Part shown: positions 1-7,287 of the stretch, piece by piece
Numbering within the stretch: position 1 is the stretch's first letter
How the letters are laid out: every line of letters starts with the position of its first letter
Assembly: GCA_003136295.1 (NCBI GenBank)
Contig: PLDZ01000176.1
Location: 1 to 9,276 of the forward strand
Origin: Candidatus Dormiibacterota bacterium
Lineage (GTDB): Bacteria > Chloroflexota > Dormibacteria > Aeolococcales > Aeolococcaceae
Length of the DNA stretch: 9,276 nt
Direction: 5' to 3'
The notes under the pieces: model-generated
Told to the model about the DNA's origin: nothing
Database searches by the model: none
Seen by the model: only the letters and a program-made list of their open reading frames with translations
Program-made: the position numbers and the translations under genes

Positions 1-632
1 GCATCGACAAACCGCGCGCGCTTCGCCGCCCCGGCCACGCCCCGCGTGCACGCGTCGTCGATGTACACGTCGCGCGGTCCGTCCGGGACCGCGTGCAGTG
101 GGAGATACGTCGCCACCACGTCGGGGAGGTCCTCCCACTCACGGAGGCGTTCCGCAGCGTCGAGCTGACGCATCTCGGCCTCGTGCTCGAGTCCATAACC
201 GCTCTTGACCTCGACGGTCGTCGTGCCGTTGGCGAGCATGCGACGCGCGCGCTCGCGACCTGTCGCCGCCAGTTCCTCGACACTGCCCGCGGCCGTGGCA
301 CGAACCGTGGCTCGGATCCCACCACCCGACGCCGCGATTTCCTCGTACGTGGCACCTGCCGAACGCTGCGCGTATTCGTCGCCGCGATCTCCGAGCCAGA
401 TGAGGTGCGTGTGCGCGTCGACAAAGCCGGGCAGGACGGCGGCGCCGCGAGCGTGGATCTCGAGTGCTCCCCGCGGGACGCTCGATCGGTCCAGCCGCGA
501 TTCCGGGCCGGCGTACACGATCACCCCGTCGCGCGCCACCAGTGCCGCATCGCGCACGACACCGGGAGCGTTGCCGACCTCCGGGTCACACGTGCACAGT
601 GCACCGATGCCATGGACGACGACAGCGCTCAC
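1..632 (-). CDS. hutI: Imidazolonepropionase HutI, partial (C-terminus beyond left edge)
   Basis: Third hydrolytic step of histidine degradation: this cytosolic, metal-dependent amidohydrolase opens the ring of 4-imidazolone-5-propanoate to give N-formimidoyl-L-glutamate. The 210 visible codons show the N-terminal beta domain and then PGFVDAHTHLIW (residues 68-79), whose HTH is the first metal-binding pair of amidohydrolases. Next come the GGGIRATV substrate-loop region (103-110), VEVKSGYGL (140-148) and YLPLHAVP (176-183), all in the HutI order. The family is about 400 aa, so roughly the second half, with the later His and Asp metal ligands, lies outside the window. The start is GTG at 632, overlapping the hutG stop as GTGA. 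The nearby ATG inside CCATGG is out of frame. As the last visible gene of hutHUGI it is probably translated by re-initiation. Family and position agree, so the call is firm. Confidence 0.95.
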   Translation of the reverse strand, partial: MSAVVVHGIGALCTCDPEVGNAPGVVRDAALVARDGVIVYAGPESRLDRSSVPRGALEIHARGAAVLPGFVDAHTHLIWLGDRGDEYAQRSAGATYEEIAASGGGIRATVRATAAGSVEELAATGRERARRMLANGTTTVEVKSGYGLEHEAEMRQLDAAERLREWEDLPDVVATYLPLHAVPDGPRDVYIDDACTRGVAGAAKRARFVD

Positions 633-1537
633 GCCTCGTGCGCGCTCCGTGCTCGCGTGGCGAGCCCGCTGCAGAATTTGAGAAACGTGGCCGCCATCAG
701 GCGGAGCGTCATGGCGTTGACGTCGGCACTCGCATCCACCTCGCACAGGTCAGCTGCGACGACGTGCGAGTCGGCGCCGAGCAGATGCGCCGCGCGGAAA
801 AGATCGTCCGGATGCATCCCACCGGGAAGACTCGCCGGACATGCCGGTGCGAACGCGCGATCGATGACGTCGATGTCGAAGTCCACGTACACACGCTCTG
901 CCCCGCGCGCGACCAGCAGCGACAGCGCGGTCGCGATGACCGCGTCCATGCCGTCTCGCCGAACCGAGTGCAGCGGGACGATGTGAATTCCCTGCGCGCG
1001 CGCCCACTCCGCGTGCTCGCGTGCGTTGCCGAGAGGGTGGATCCCGATCTGAGCCACCCGCTCGCCCGGCAGCCCTGCCTCGATGAGTTCGCGCACCGGC
1101 GTGCCGTTCCGCGACCCACCGGTCGCCGGCCGGCAGTCATGGTGCGCATCGAGCGTCAGCAATCCCCAGGCTCCGGGCACGGCGCTCATCAGGCCCTGCA
1201 CCACAGGGCGAGTCAATGAGTTATCGCCACCCACGACCACAACGTGTTCCGCGGTGCGAGCAGCATTCGCCGCCGCGGCGTGGATTCGGTCGTGGGCTGC
1301 GCGCGCGGCGGTGTCGTCATGGTCGCCCTGTACATCGCCGAGGTCGCGCACGCGCAACGTCGCGACGTCGACGTACCGCTCGGCGTCCCAGGTGGGGAAG
1401 CGTTGCAGCGCCTCGCGGAATGCCGGGGGCGTCGACCAGGATTGCACCGGCGTGATCGAAGCCTTCGATATCGGCGCGCCGAGGAGCACAAGATCGGGTG
1501 TGGTTGCGTCCTCGGCGAGCCACTCGCGAGCGTTCAT
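629..1537 (-). CDS. hutG: Formimidoylglutamase HutG (arginase/ureohydrolase fold)
   Basis: Hydrolyses N-formimidoyl-L-glutamate to L-glutamate plus formamide, the last step of the four-enzyme histidine pathway. The 302-aa length fits the ureohydrolase family. Visible dimanganese-site motifs are GGDNS (103-107), LDAHHD (129-134, ligands D130, H132, D134), a DFDIDVID segment (219-226, probable ligands D221 and D223), a PGG turn (238-240) and LCEVD (264-268). RNGTPVREL (143-151) lies where the substrate specificity loop is expected. Asn106 replaces the His of the usual GGDHS motif; as I recall, Asn also occurs here in characterised or actinobacterial formimidoylglutamases. The ATG at 1537 overlaps the hutU stop (ATGA), and the stop overlaps the hutI start. 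The reading frame stays open well upstream of 1537, but that stretch is arginine-rich shadow of hutU. Agmatinase or guanidinobutyrase would be the alternative by fold alone; context decides for HutG. Confidence 0.95.
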   Translation of the reverse strand: MNAREWLAEDATTPDLVLLGAPISKASITPVQSWSTPPAFREALQRFPTWDAERYVDVATLRVRDLGDVQGDHDDTAARAAHDRIHAAAANAARTAEHVVVVGGDNSLTRPVVQGLMSAVPGAWGLLTLDAHHDCRPATGGSRNGTPVRELIEAGLPGERVAQIGIHPLGNAREHAEWARAQGIHIVPLHSVRRDGMDAVIATALSLLVARGAERVYVDFDIDVIDRAFAPACPASLPGGMHPDDLFRAAHLLGADSHVVAADLCEVDASADVNAMTLRLMAATFLKFCSGLATRARSAHEA

Positions 1538-3213
1538 GCGCCGGCGGCGGCGTCCGCGTCGAGCATCGGGACGCGCACCCCGCGTGCGCGAGCCGCGTCG
1601 CGGGCTTGCGGATAGCCCGCGTCCGCATGGCGCATGACGCCGGTGGACGGGTCGTTGGTGAGCACGAGCTCGCAGCGTCGCGCGGAGAGCTCGCTGCCGT
1701 CGGCGCACACCTGGGCGCCGGCGTGAATCGACAGCCCCATGCCGACACCGCCGCCGTGATGCACGGCGACCCACGTCGCGCCGCTTGCGGTGTTGAGCAG
1801 CGCGTTGAGCACCGGCCAGTCCGCGATCGCGTCGCTGCCGTCGCGCATCGCCTCGGTCTCGCGCAGTGGCGATGCGACCGACCCGCTGTCGAGATGATCC
1901 CGCCCGATGACCACTGGCGCCGACAGCTCGCCGCTCCGCACCATGTCGTTGAATCGGAGGCCGGCACGGTGGCGCTCGCCGGCGCCGAGCCAGCAGATCC
2001 GCGCGGGAAGGCCTTGAAACTGCACCCGCTCCTTCGCGAGGCTGAGCCAGCGGTGCAGCCCGTCGTGATCCGGGAAGAGCTCGAGCATCGCCGCGTCGGT
2101 GCGCGCGATGTCCTCGGGGTCTCCGCTCAACGCGACCCACCGAAACGGTCCACGACCCTCGCAGAACTGGTCGCGAATGTATGCGGGCACGAATCCCGGG
2201 TAGGCGAACGCGTCGGCAAAGCCACCGATTCGCGCCTGGTCGCGAAGTGAGTTGCCGTAATCGAACACCTCCGCGCCGCGACGCTGGTACTCGACCATGG
2301 CTTCGCAGTGACGCGCCATCGATTCGCGAGAGCGGCGCATATACGCCTCGGGGTCGCTCGCGCGCAGTGTCGCCGCCTCCTCCAGGCTGAGCCCGGCGGG
2401 GATGTAGCCGTTGAGCGGGTCGTGAGCACTGGTCTGGTCGGTGACGACGTCGATCGCCAGCGAGGAGTCGAGCAATGCCGGCAGGGCCTCAGCCGCATTC
2501 GCGCAGACCGCTACCGAGAGCGCACGTCCCTCCTCGCGCGCGACATCGCATCGCGTGACCGCGGCGTCAAGCGTCTCCGCAACCTCGTCGACGTAGCCGG
2601 TGTCGACGCGCCGCCGAATGCGGGCAGGGTCGACGTCGATGCAGAGCGCGACCCCGCCACTCATCGTCACGGCGAGGGGCTGGGCGCCGCCCATGCCGCC
2701 GAGACCGGAGGTCACCACCAGGCGGCCGCGCAGACTCCCGCCGAACCGCTTCCGCGCCACCGCCTCGAAGGTCTCGAACGTCCCCTGCAGGATGCCCTGG
2801 GTGCCGATGTAGATCCACGATCCCGCGGTCATCTGCCCGTACATGGTCAGCCCCATGCTCTCCAGTCGCCAGAAGTCCTCCCACGTGGCCCAGCGCGGCA
2901 CCAGGAGTGAGTTCGCGATCAGCACTCGGGGCGCGAGCTCGTGGGTTCGGGCGACGCCAACCGGCTTGCCCGACTGCACCAGGAGCGTCTCGTCGTCTCG
3001 CAGCGAGCGAAGGGTGGCGACGATGGCGTCGAAGCACTCCCAGGATCGCGCCGCGCGGCCGGTGCCGCCGTACACCACCAGCGAGTCGGGGTCCTCGGCG
3101 ACGGCCGGGTCGAGGTTGTTCATGAGGCAGCGCAGCGGCGCCTCGGTCTGCCAGCTGCCGCAGCTCAGCGCGTTGCCATGCGGCGCGCGAACCGGCCGGG
3201 CCCCGGCGGTCAT
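1534..3213 (-). CDS. hutU: Urocanate hydratase (urocanase) HutU
   Basis: Converts urocanate to 4-imidazolone-5-propanoate in the cytosol, using tightly bound NAD+ as an electrophile. The 559-aa length is normal for the family. Conserved blocks run in order: LVVYGGTGRAARSW (45-58), GQMTAGSWIYIGTQGILQG (126-144), the glycine-rich SGLGGMGGAQPLA (169-181) of the NAD site, TDQTSAHDPLNGY (258-270), the urocanase signature FQGLPARICWLG (399-410) with its conserved Cys407, IGRDHLDSGSVASP (436-449) and HHGGGVGMGLSIHAG (485-499). The SIHAG form of the last block resembles the actinobacterial branch as I know it. The ATG at 3213 was chosen over an in-frame ATG at 3252, which would run 43 bases into hutH. 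ATG 3213 overlaps the hutH stop as ATGA and has a GGGGTGA ribosome site 7 bases upstream. Confidence 0.98.
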   Translation of the reverse strand: MTAGARPVRAPHGNALSCGSWQTEAPLRCLMNNLDPAVAEDPDSLVVYGGTGRAARSWECFDAIVATLRSLRDDETLLVQSGKPVGVARTHELAPRVLIANSLLVPRWATWEDFWRLESMGLTMYGQMTAGSWIYIGTQGILQGTFETFEAVARKRFGGSLRGRLVVTSGLGGMGGAQPLAVTMSGGVALCIDVDPARIRRRVDTGYVDEVAETLDAAVTRCDVAREEGRALSVAVCANAAEALPALLDSSLAIDVVTDQTSAHDPLNGYIPAGLSLEEAATLRASDPEAYMRRSRESMARHCEAMVEYQRRGAEVFDYGNSLRDQARIGGFADAFAYPGFVPAYIRDQFCEGRGPFRWVALSGDPEDIARTDAAMLELFPDHDGLHRWLSLAKERVQFQGLPARICWLGAGERHRAGLRFNDMVRSGELSAPVVIGRDHLDSGSVASPLRETEAMRDGSDAIADWPVLNALLNTASGATWVAVHHGGGVGMGLSIHAGAQVCADGSELSARRCELVLTNDPSTGVMRHADAGYPQARDAARARGVRVPMLDADAAAGA

Positions 3214-4736
3214 CGCAGGGTCACCCCGGCGTTGGCCAGCGCGATCCGCCATTCGCCGTCACCTGCCCACGCCTCAGCGGCTTCGAGATCACCGCTCAGG
3301 ATGCGGTCGGCTGCAAGTGACGGAGTGCGCCTGCGCAGCGCGGCGATGACGGCGCCGGTCGCCGCTGCGGGGCGGAGAGGATGTCGCATCTCGATCGCCT
3401 GAGACGCGGCCAGCACCTCGATGGCGAGCACCGCCCGGAGCAGCCGCACCGAACGGCGGGTGCGCAGCGCCGCCTCGTACCCCATCGAGACATGGTCCTC
3501 CTGCCCGGCGCTGGTGGCGGCGCTCTGCACCGCGAAGGGTGTGGCCGCATGACGGAGCGACGCGACCATGGCCGCGGCCGTGTACTGGGTGATCATCAGA
3601 CCGCTGTTGAGCCCCGGCTCGGGGCTGAGGAACGCGGGGAGGCCTCGCGAGCGCGCCGGGTCGAGCAGCCTGTCGACGCGACGTTCGCTGATCGCGGCCA
3701 CATCGGCGCAGATCGAAGCGAGCATGTCGGCTGCGTAGGCGAGCGCCTGTCCGTGGAAGTTGCCGGCGCTCACCACCTCGGCGCCGATAACCACCGGGTT
3801 ATCGACAATACTGGCTAATTCATGCTCGACGGTTTGACGGCAGAAGGCAACGACGTCGCGCGCGGCGCCGTGCACCTGGGGCGCGCAGCGAAGTGAGTAC
3901 GCATCCTGGACGGCATGGCGCGAGGGGCGGTGCGACGCGACGATCGGACTTCCCTGGAGCAGCGCCCGCAGGTTCGCGGCGGAGTCGGCCTGCCCCTGCG
4001 CAGGACGCAGCGCCACCACTCGCTCGTCGTACGCGACCGTCGTCCCCAGCAACGCCTCGACGGCCAGCGCGCACGCGATGTCGGCGAGGCGGAGCAGGTC
4101 CTCGATGTCGTGCACGGCCAGCGCGAGCAGGCTCGTCATCGCGTCGGTCCCGTTGATGAGCGCGAGCCCTTCCTTGGGCTCGACCTCGATGGGGGTCAGC
4201 CCGTGGGCGCGCAGCGCGTCGGCGCCGTCGATGCGACCGCCGCTCGAACCGGCGGTCCATCCCTGCCCGAGGAGCACGGTCGCGACCGCGGCGAGCGGTG
4301 CCAGGTCTCCGGACGCCCCGAGAGAGCCGTGCTCGGGAACCCAGGGAATGATGCCCGCCTCCAGCATTCCCAGGAGAGCTTCGACCAGCTCGACCCGCAC
4401 ACCGGAGAGCCCCGCGGCAAGCGTGCGCGCACGCAGCAGGATCATCCCGCGGACCACCTCGTCGTCGAGGCGAGGACCCGAACCCGCGGCATGGCTGAGC
4501 ACGACCGACCGCTGGAGCAGGGCGCGATCCGCCGGGTCGACGGCGCGGTCCGCCAGGGCGCCGAATCCGGTGGTGACGCCGTAGACGACCTCACCTTCGC
4601 GGTCGAGACGATCGACGACCTCGCGCGCCGGGAGCATCCGCGTCCGCACCCCAGGATCGAGGACCACGGCCTCGCGCTCCCGGGCCGCGCGCACCACCGC
4701 ATCGATGCTCAGTGCGCCGCCGTCGACAGTGATCAT
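3210..4736 (-). CDS. hutH: Histidine ammonia-lyase HutH
   Basis: First step of histidine use: non-oxidative deamination of L-histidine to trans-urocanate and ammonia. The 508-aa protein has YGVTTGFG (52-59), the LSHAAG block (80-85) typical of histidine lyases, and GSLGASGDLAPLA (137-149), whose Ala141-Ser142-Gly143 cyclises into the MIO electrophile. QDAYSLRCAPQVHG (277-290), a VDNP segment (311-314) and GNFHGQ (325-330) follow as expected. It is the operon's first gene. Its ATG at 4736 has no Shine-Dalgarno; a TAGGCT box lies 9 bases upstream, so a leaderless or nearly leaderless mRNA is possible. The stop overlaps the hutU start. Codons around residues 300-313 are unusually AT-rich and include a TTA (Leu307), unlike the rest of the gene. 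Phenylalanine or tyrosine ammonia-lyase is the only fold alternative, and the hut context argues against it. Confidence 0.97.
   Translation of the reverse strand: MITVDGGALSIDAVVRAAREREAVVLDPGVRTRMLPAREVVDRLDREGEVVYGVTTGFGALADRAVDPADRALLQRSVVLSHAAGSGPRLDDEVVRGMILLRARTLAAGLSGVRVELVEALLGMLEAGIIPWVPEHGSLGASGDLAPLAAVATVLLGQGWTAGSSGGRIDGADALRAHGLTPIEVEPKEGLALINGTDAMTSLLALAVHDIEDLLRLADIACALAVEALLGTTVAYDERVVALRPAQGQADSAANLRALLQGSPIVASHRPSRHAVQDAYSLRCAPQVHGAARDVVAFCRQTVEHELASIVDNPVVIGAEVVSAGNFHGQALAYAADMLASICADVAAISERRVDRLLDPARSRGLPAFLSPEPGLNSGLMITQYTAAAMVASLRHAATPFAVQSAATSAGQEDHVSMGYEAALRTRRSVRLLRAVLAIEVLAASQAIEMRHPLRPAAATGAVIAALRRRTPSLAADRILSGDLEAAEAWAGDGEWRIALANAGVTLR
3221..3227 (-). promoter_or_regulatory. 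Shine-Dalgarno-like site before hutU
   Basis: On the minus strand GGGGTGA stands 7 bases before the hutU ATG at 3213, inside the end of hutH. GGTGA matches the usual anti-Shine-Dalgarno target. It is the clearest ribosome site I found in the window and supports the ATG at 3213 rather than the one at 3252. Confidence 0.5.
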
Positions 4737-4745
4737 TCGGCGAGC

Positions 4746-4751
4746 AGCCTA
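4746..4751 (-). promoter_or_regulatory. Candidate -10 box (TAGGCT) for hutH
   Basis: The minus strand reads TAGGCT, matching TANNNT, ending 9 bases before the hutH ATG. No good -35 lies about 17 bases further upstream and no Shine-Dalgarno lies between box and ATG. This would give an mRNA starting within a few bases of the start codon. It is supported mainly by the same arrangement at three other starts in the window. Confidence 0.35.
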
Positions 4752-4822
4752 CTCGACCATGGAGCCGTGCCTCGTGACCCGCGGCATCGAGGGGGGATCC
4801 GCGAACCGATAGCCCGCGCACG

Positions 4823-4828
4823 TACGTT
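4823..4828 (+). promoter_or_regulatory. Candidate -10 box (TACGTT) for the 4837 gene
   Basis: TACGTT, followed by AT, ends 8 bases before the GTG start at 4837, with no Shine-Dalgarno in between. It overlaps the ACGTACGT palindrome, so a repressor bound there could block it. No clear -35 is visible. A start site near 4836 would make the message leaderless or nearly so. Confidence 0.35.
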
Positions 4829-4836
4829 ATGCGGAC

Positions 4837-6000
4837 GTGGATCCGCACCCGGAGCCCCCGCCCCTGACCACGTCTGCTGCGTGGCCGCCGCTGCCGGCGG
4901 CGCCTCCCGCCTGGCCGGAGCCGGTGGAATACCCAGCTCGTCGCTGGCCGGTCGTGCTCCTCGCCATCTGCGTCATCCTTGCGGCTGCGACCGGGGTCAC
5001 GCTTGGAGCTACCACAAGCACGTCGTCGTCGTCGTCCACCGCGTCCAGCCTGGCGGCGGACGGCCAGTACGCCAAGGCGATCGCCATCGATGAGGCGATC
5101 GCGGGGCGAGGCGGCCCACTCGACGCACTGAATCCTGGCGCGGCCGGCGCCGCTCGAACGGCCGCCCAGGAGACGCGGATGGCCTGGGCCGCGGCGCTGG
5201 GCAAAAAAGGCAGCGTGGATGTGGCCGTCTCCCTCTACCGGTCGGTGACCGCCCCGTCGCTGCACATGCGGGCGCTCGACGCGCTGGCTGCGCTGCTCCT
5301 CACGACCGCGAGCGCCGACGCCGGCCGCGCGCAGTACCCGAACGCGATCCAGAGGCTCACCGAGATCGCGACGATCGCCCCGGCGACGCCCGCGGGCGCG
5401 CAGGCCGCGCGACAGCTTCCGGTTGACCAGGCCGGGGAGGCGGGACAGCTGGTGACCGCCGGGCGCGCTGCGGACGCAGTGGCGATCCTGCAGATCGTGC
5501 TGACGGAGGCCTCGGCCCAGGCAACCAGGACCGCCATCAACCTGCTCCCGGCGGCGCTGCTCGCCGCCGGGCAGCAGGAGCTCGCGCAGGATTCCTACCA
5601 CGAGGCCGTCCAAACGCTTCGGCAGCTGGTGACCACCTTCCCGAGCACCGCCGAGGCAGCGGAGGCGGCGGCGATGCTCGCGGCGCCCCAGGTCGTTTCG
5701 GGCACGCTGGTCATGCACAGCGGCGTCCCCATCTCCGCGCGAGTTCGGCTCAGCTCCAACTACAAAGCCGAGCCCGGCGGGATGTACCAGACGAGCGCGC
5801 CGTTCTACTACGCCACTGCCGACAATGCAGGGGATTTCAGCTTCAGCAGCGTGCCGATCGGGGGACCGTACGTGCTCGAGGTGCTCTCCAACGGCAACTG
5901 GACCACGCTCATCAACCCCAGCTCGAATCAGCCCGCCAACCCCGTGAACGTGACCGCACTGGTCCCGGTTGACCTGACGTTCGTGGTGCTCTCCCCGTAG
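4837..6000 (+). CDS. Membrane-anchored TPR-like protein with C-terminal beta domain
   Basis: I do not recognise this 387-aa protein by name. Residues 1-36 are proline-rich and presumably cytoplasmic. A single hydrophobic segment (about 38-57) follows, then a serine/threonine tract (59-71). Residues 73-285 are alanine-rich amphipathic helices in TPR-like pairs, for example GQYAKAIAIDEAI, GRAADAVAILQIVL and DSYHEAVQTLRQLVTTFP. Residues 286-387 change to beta-rich sequence (SGTLVMHSGVPISARVRL, then DFSFSSVPIGGPYVLEV) resembling a carboxypeptidase-regulatory or Ig-like domain. No catalytic motif is visible. The GTG at 4837 fits an upstream TACGTT box and precedes the proline-rich segment. A 31-bp gap separates it from the TadE-like gene, so it may act with those pseudopilins, perhaps like the TPR protein TadD of Tad systems. 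That role is inference from position and architecture only. Confidence 0.8.
   Translation: MDPHPEPPPLTTSAAWPPLPAAPPAWPEPVEYPARRWPVVLLAICVILAAATGVTLGATTSTSSSSSTASSLAADGQYAKAIAIDEAIAGRGGPLDALNPGAAGAARTAAQETRMAWAAALGKKGSVDVAVSLYRSVTAPSLHMRALDALAALLLTTASADAGRAQYPNAIQRLTEIATIAPATPAGAQAARQLPVDQAGEAGQLVTAGRAADAVAILQIVLTEASAQATRTAINLLPAALLAAGQQELAQDSYHEAVQTLRQLVTTFPSTAEAAEAAAMLAAPQVVSGTLVMHSGVPISARVRLSSNYKAEPGGMYQTSAPFYYATADNAGDFSFSSVPIGGPYVLEVLSNGNWTTLINPSSNQPANPVNVTALVPVDLTFVVLSP
5021..5036 (+). repeat. Short CGT trinucleotide run encoding a serine tract
   Basis: A period-3 run of five CGT units lies just after the membrane segment of the 4837 gene. It encodes Ser63-Ser66 as four TCG codons, followed by TCC for Ser67. 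Slippage would add or remove whole codons, changing only linker length. It is too short to claim phase variation. Confidence 0.5.
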
Positions 6001-6016
6001 CGACCATCCACCCGGG

Positions 6017-6022
6017 TACGAT
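6017..6022 (+). promoter_or_regulatory. Candidate -10 box (TACGAT) for the TadE-like operon
   Basis: TACGAT ends 9 bases before the ATG at 6032, within the 31-bp gap after the 4837 gene. No strong Shine-Dalgarno lies between. It could give the pseudopilin genes their own promoter in addition to read-through. There is no obvious -35. Confidence 0.35.
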
Positions 6023-6031
6023 GTCCAGGCG

Positions 6032-6658
6032 ATGGGAGGGGAATTCGAGGGAGTAGTGCGTCCTCGACGCATGCGCCGATCCCGACGTGGTCAGGCTCTC
6101 GTCGAGTTCGCGGTGGTGCTCCCGCTCTTCCTGTTCTGCCTGCTCGGCGCTCTCGATGCGGGTCTCTGGGCCGTCCAGACATCGGCCGAGGTGTCAGCCG
6201 TCGAGCAGGCCGCGATGGTCGCGTCGTCGGCGGGTTCGAGCCCGACCTCGGAGACCGCACCCGATGCCCATGCGGTCCTGACGTCCATTTCGGGCCGGCT
6301 CCGCAGCGCACTGTTCGGCACAACCATCAAAAGCTGGTGCACGACCAATGCGAGCGGCGATTGCGCACCGGATGCCACGCAGCGATGCCCGACCACCCCG
6401 GCAGAGGTGCAGGACGTGGACGGTCCACGAGTGGTCGTGGTGTGCGTCAGCGAGGCCGACCCGCCCGCATGCGCAACCCCGCCGCCTGGACAGGTTGCGC
6501 CCTACCCACCCGGCTGCGAGGACTCGCCGATGATCACGGTGCGCGTCGTCGGTTTCGTCGCGTCATTCGTGCCGCCCGGCTTCGGTCCCGGAGCGAGCGG
6601 ATTCGAGCTTCCGGCAAACATCTCGGCAACGACTCACACGCTCCGTTTCGCTCCGTGA
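6032..6658 (+). CDS. TadE-like minor pseudopilin 1
   Basis: This 208-aa protein has the layout of TadE-family pseudopilins of Tad/Flp pilus systems: a basic N-terminus (RRMRRSRRG), a GQALVEF motif (20-26) and a hydrophobic segment (about 26-47). In the family the prepilin peptidase would cut after Gly20, leaving Glu25 at mature position 5. The rest is an extracytoplasmic head. Besides Cys36 in the membrane segment there are six head cysteines (103, 111, 119, 138, 147, 162), an even number that could form three disulfides. The C-terminal 90 residues have proline-rich loops and beta strands (SPMITVRVVGFVASFV). The start at 6032 was chosen because a TACGAT box lies 9 bases upstream; ATG 6071 would also keep the motif. 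The stop overlaps the next start (GTGA). No pilus motor or peptidase gene is in the window. Confidence 0.88.
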   Translation: MGGEFEGVVRPRRMRRSRRGQALVEFAVVLPLFLFCLLGALDAGLWAVQTSAEVSAVEQAAMVASSAGSSPTSETAPDAHAVLTSISGRLRSALFGTTIKSWCTTNASGDCAPDATQRCPTTPAEVQDVDGPRVVVVCVSEADPPACATPPPGQVAPYPPGCEDSPMITVRVVGFVASFVPPGFGPGASGFELPANISATTHTLRFAP

Positions 6659-7287
6659 GGCGCCGCAGGCGGCGCGGCGACGACGCTCAGGCCGTCCTCG
6701 AGACCGCGCTGGTCATTCCCATCCTGCTGTTTCTGGTCTGCAATTTCATCGCGGTGATGGTGCAGGTCACGGTGCAGGAGCAGCTCAATTCGGCCACCGC
6801 ACTCGCGGCACAGTCGCGGTTCCAGGCTCCCGAGAATGCGATCGATCCGTCGGGCACGCGTTGCTGCGGCGCACCCGGAATGTCACTCGCGACGGCCGGC
6901 CTGCCCACCGGTTGCCGGTACGCGGCCGAGACCTTCTACGGAACCATGACGACCTACACCGGCCTGCTCCACTGGCTGCGCGCGACCCTGTGCACGTCCG
7001 GCGGCGACAGCGGGAACGCCGCCATTCCGCCGATGCAACCGGTGGCATATGCGGGATCGCCGTCGAACGCGGAGGTGTCGTGCGACATCGGCTCGATCAA
7101 ACCCGGTGGCACTGTGATTCCCGGGTACGTGGACCGGGCGCTGAACCCGCCCGCCGGTCTCAACGTCGTGACCTGCAGCGCCTCAGCTTCTCTGGACTTC
7201 GCGGACACGCCGCTGGCCTGGGGTGTGTTCTGGACTCCGACGCTGCACGCGCAGGCCGAGGCGCTCCCGCCTCCATTCCGTCAGTGA
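6655..7287 (+). CDS. TadE-like minor pseudopilin 2
   Basis: A 210-aa TadE-type protein. Six consecutive arginines and a GDD precede AQAVLETALVIPILLFLV (11-28). Glu16 sits at position 5 if cleavage falls before Gln12, but Ala11 replaces the usual Gly at -1, so processing may be atypical. The membrane segment spans about 17-37. A helix (VQVTVQEQLNSATALAAQSR) continues from it, as in type IV pilin-like proteins. Besides Cys29 in the membrane segment the head has exactly six cysteines (70, 71, 87, 113, 143, 174), including an adjacent pair. The GTG at 6655 was chosen because it overlaps the previous stop (GTGA) and immediately precedes the arginine stretch. The frame is open further upstream, but there it overlaps the first pseudopilin. 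No Shine-Dalgarno is seen, so translational coupling is likely. Confidence 0.86.
   Translation: MRRRRRRGDDAQAVLETALVIPILLFLVCNFIAVMVQVTVQEQLNSATALAAQSRFQAPENAIDPSGTRCCGAPGMSLATAGLPTGCRYAAETFYGTMTTYTGLLHWLRATLCTSGGDSGNAAIPPMQPVAYAGSPSNAEVSCDIGSIKPGGTVIPGYVDRALNPPAGLNVVTCSASASLDFADTPLAWGVFWTPTLHAQAEALPPPFRQ

Larger units (their letters stand above)
4737..4836. promoter_or_regulatory. Divergent intergenic region between hut operon and plus-strand cluster
   Basis: These 100 bp separate the start codons of hutH (leftward) and of the plus-strand anchored protein (rightward), so both promoters and any operator should lie here. An 8-bp perfect palindrome ACGTACGT sits at 4820-4827, on top of the candidate rightward -10 box. 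GGATCCGC occurs at 4795-4802 and again at 4839-4846, the second copy reaching into the coding region. I do not recognise a HutC- or HutP-type site. No convincing -35 element or terminator is visible. Confidence 0.45.

Noticed and set aside
93..1219. Plus-strand frames opposite hutI and hutG
   Set aside because: Arg/Ala-rich shadows. The minus strand carries complete amidohydrolase and ureohydrolase motifs.
3214..3252. Upstream in-frame ATG at 3252 as the hutU start
   Set aside because: It would add 13 residues unlike urocanase N-termini and lengthen the overlap with hutH. ATG 3213 has the ATGA overlap and a ribosome site.
4591..6072. 493-codon open frame on the minus strand opposite the anchored protein and the hutH start
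   Set aside because: Its translation is low-complexity and rich in Arg/Gly with no family motif. It overlaps two well-supported genes and is a typical opposite-strand shadow in high-GC DNA.
6337..6654. Upstream extension of the second pseudopilin frame to 6337
   Set aside because: The added 106 residues are an Arg-rich shadow of the first pseudopilin and would bury the signal-like membrane segment. GTG 6655 gives the expected short basic leader.
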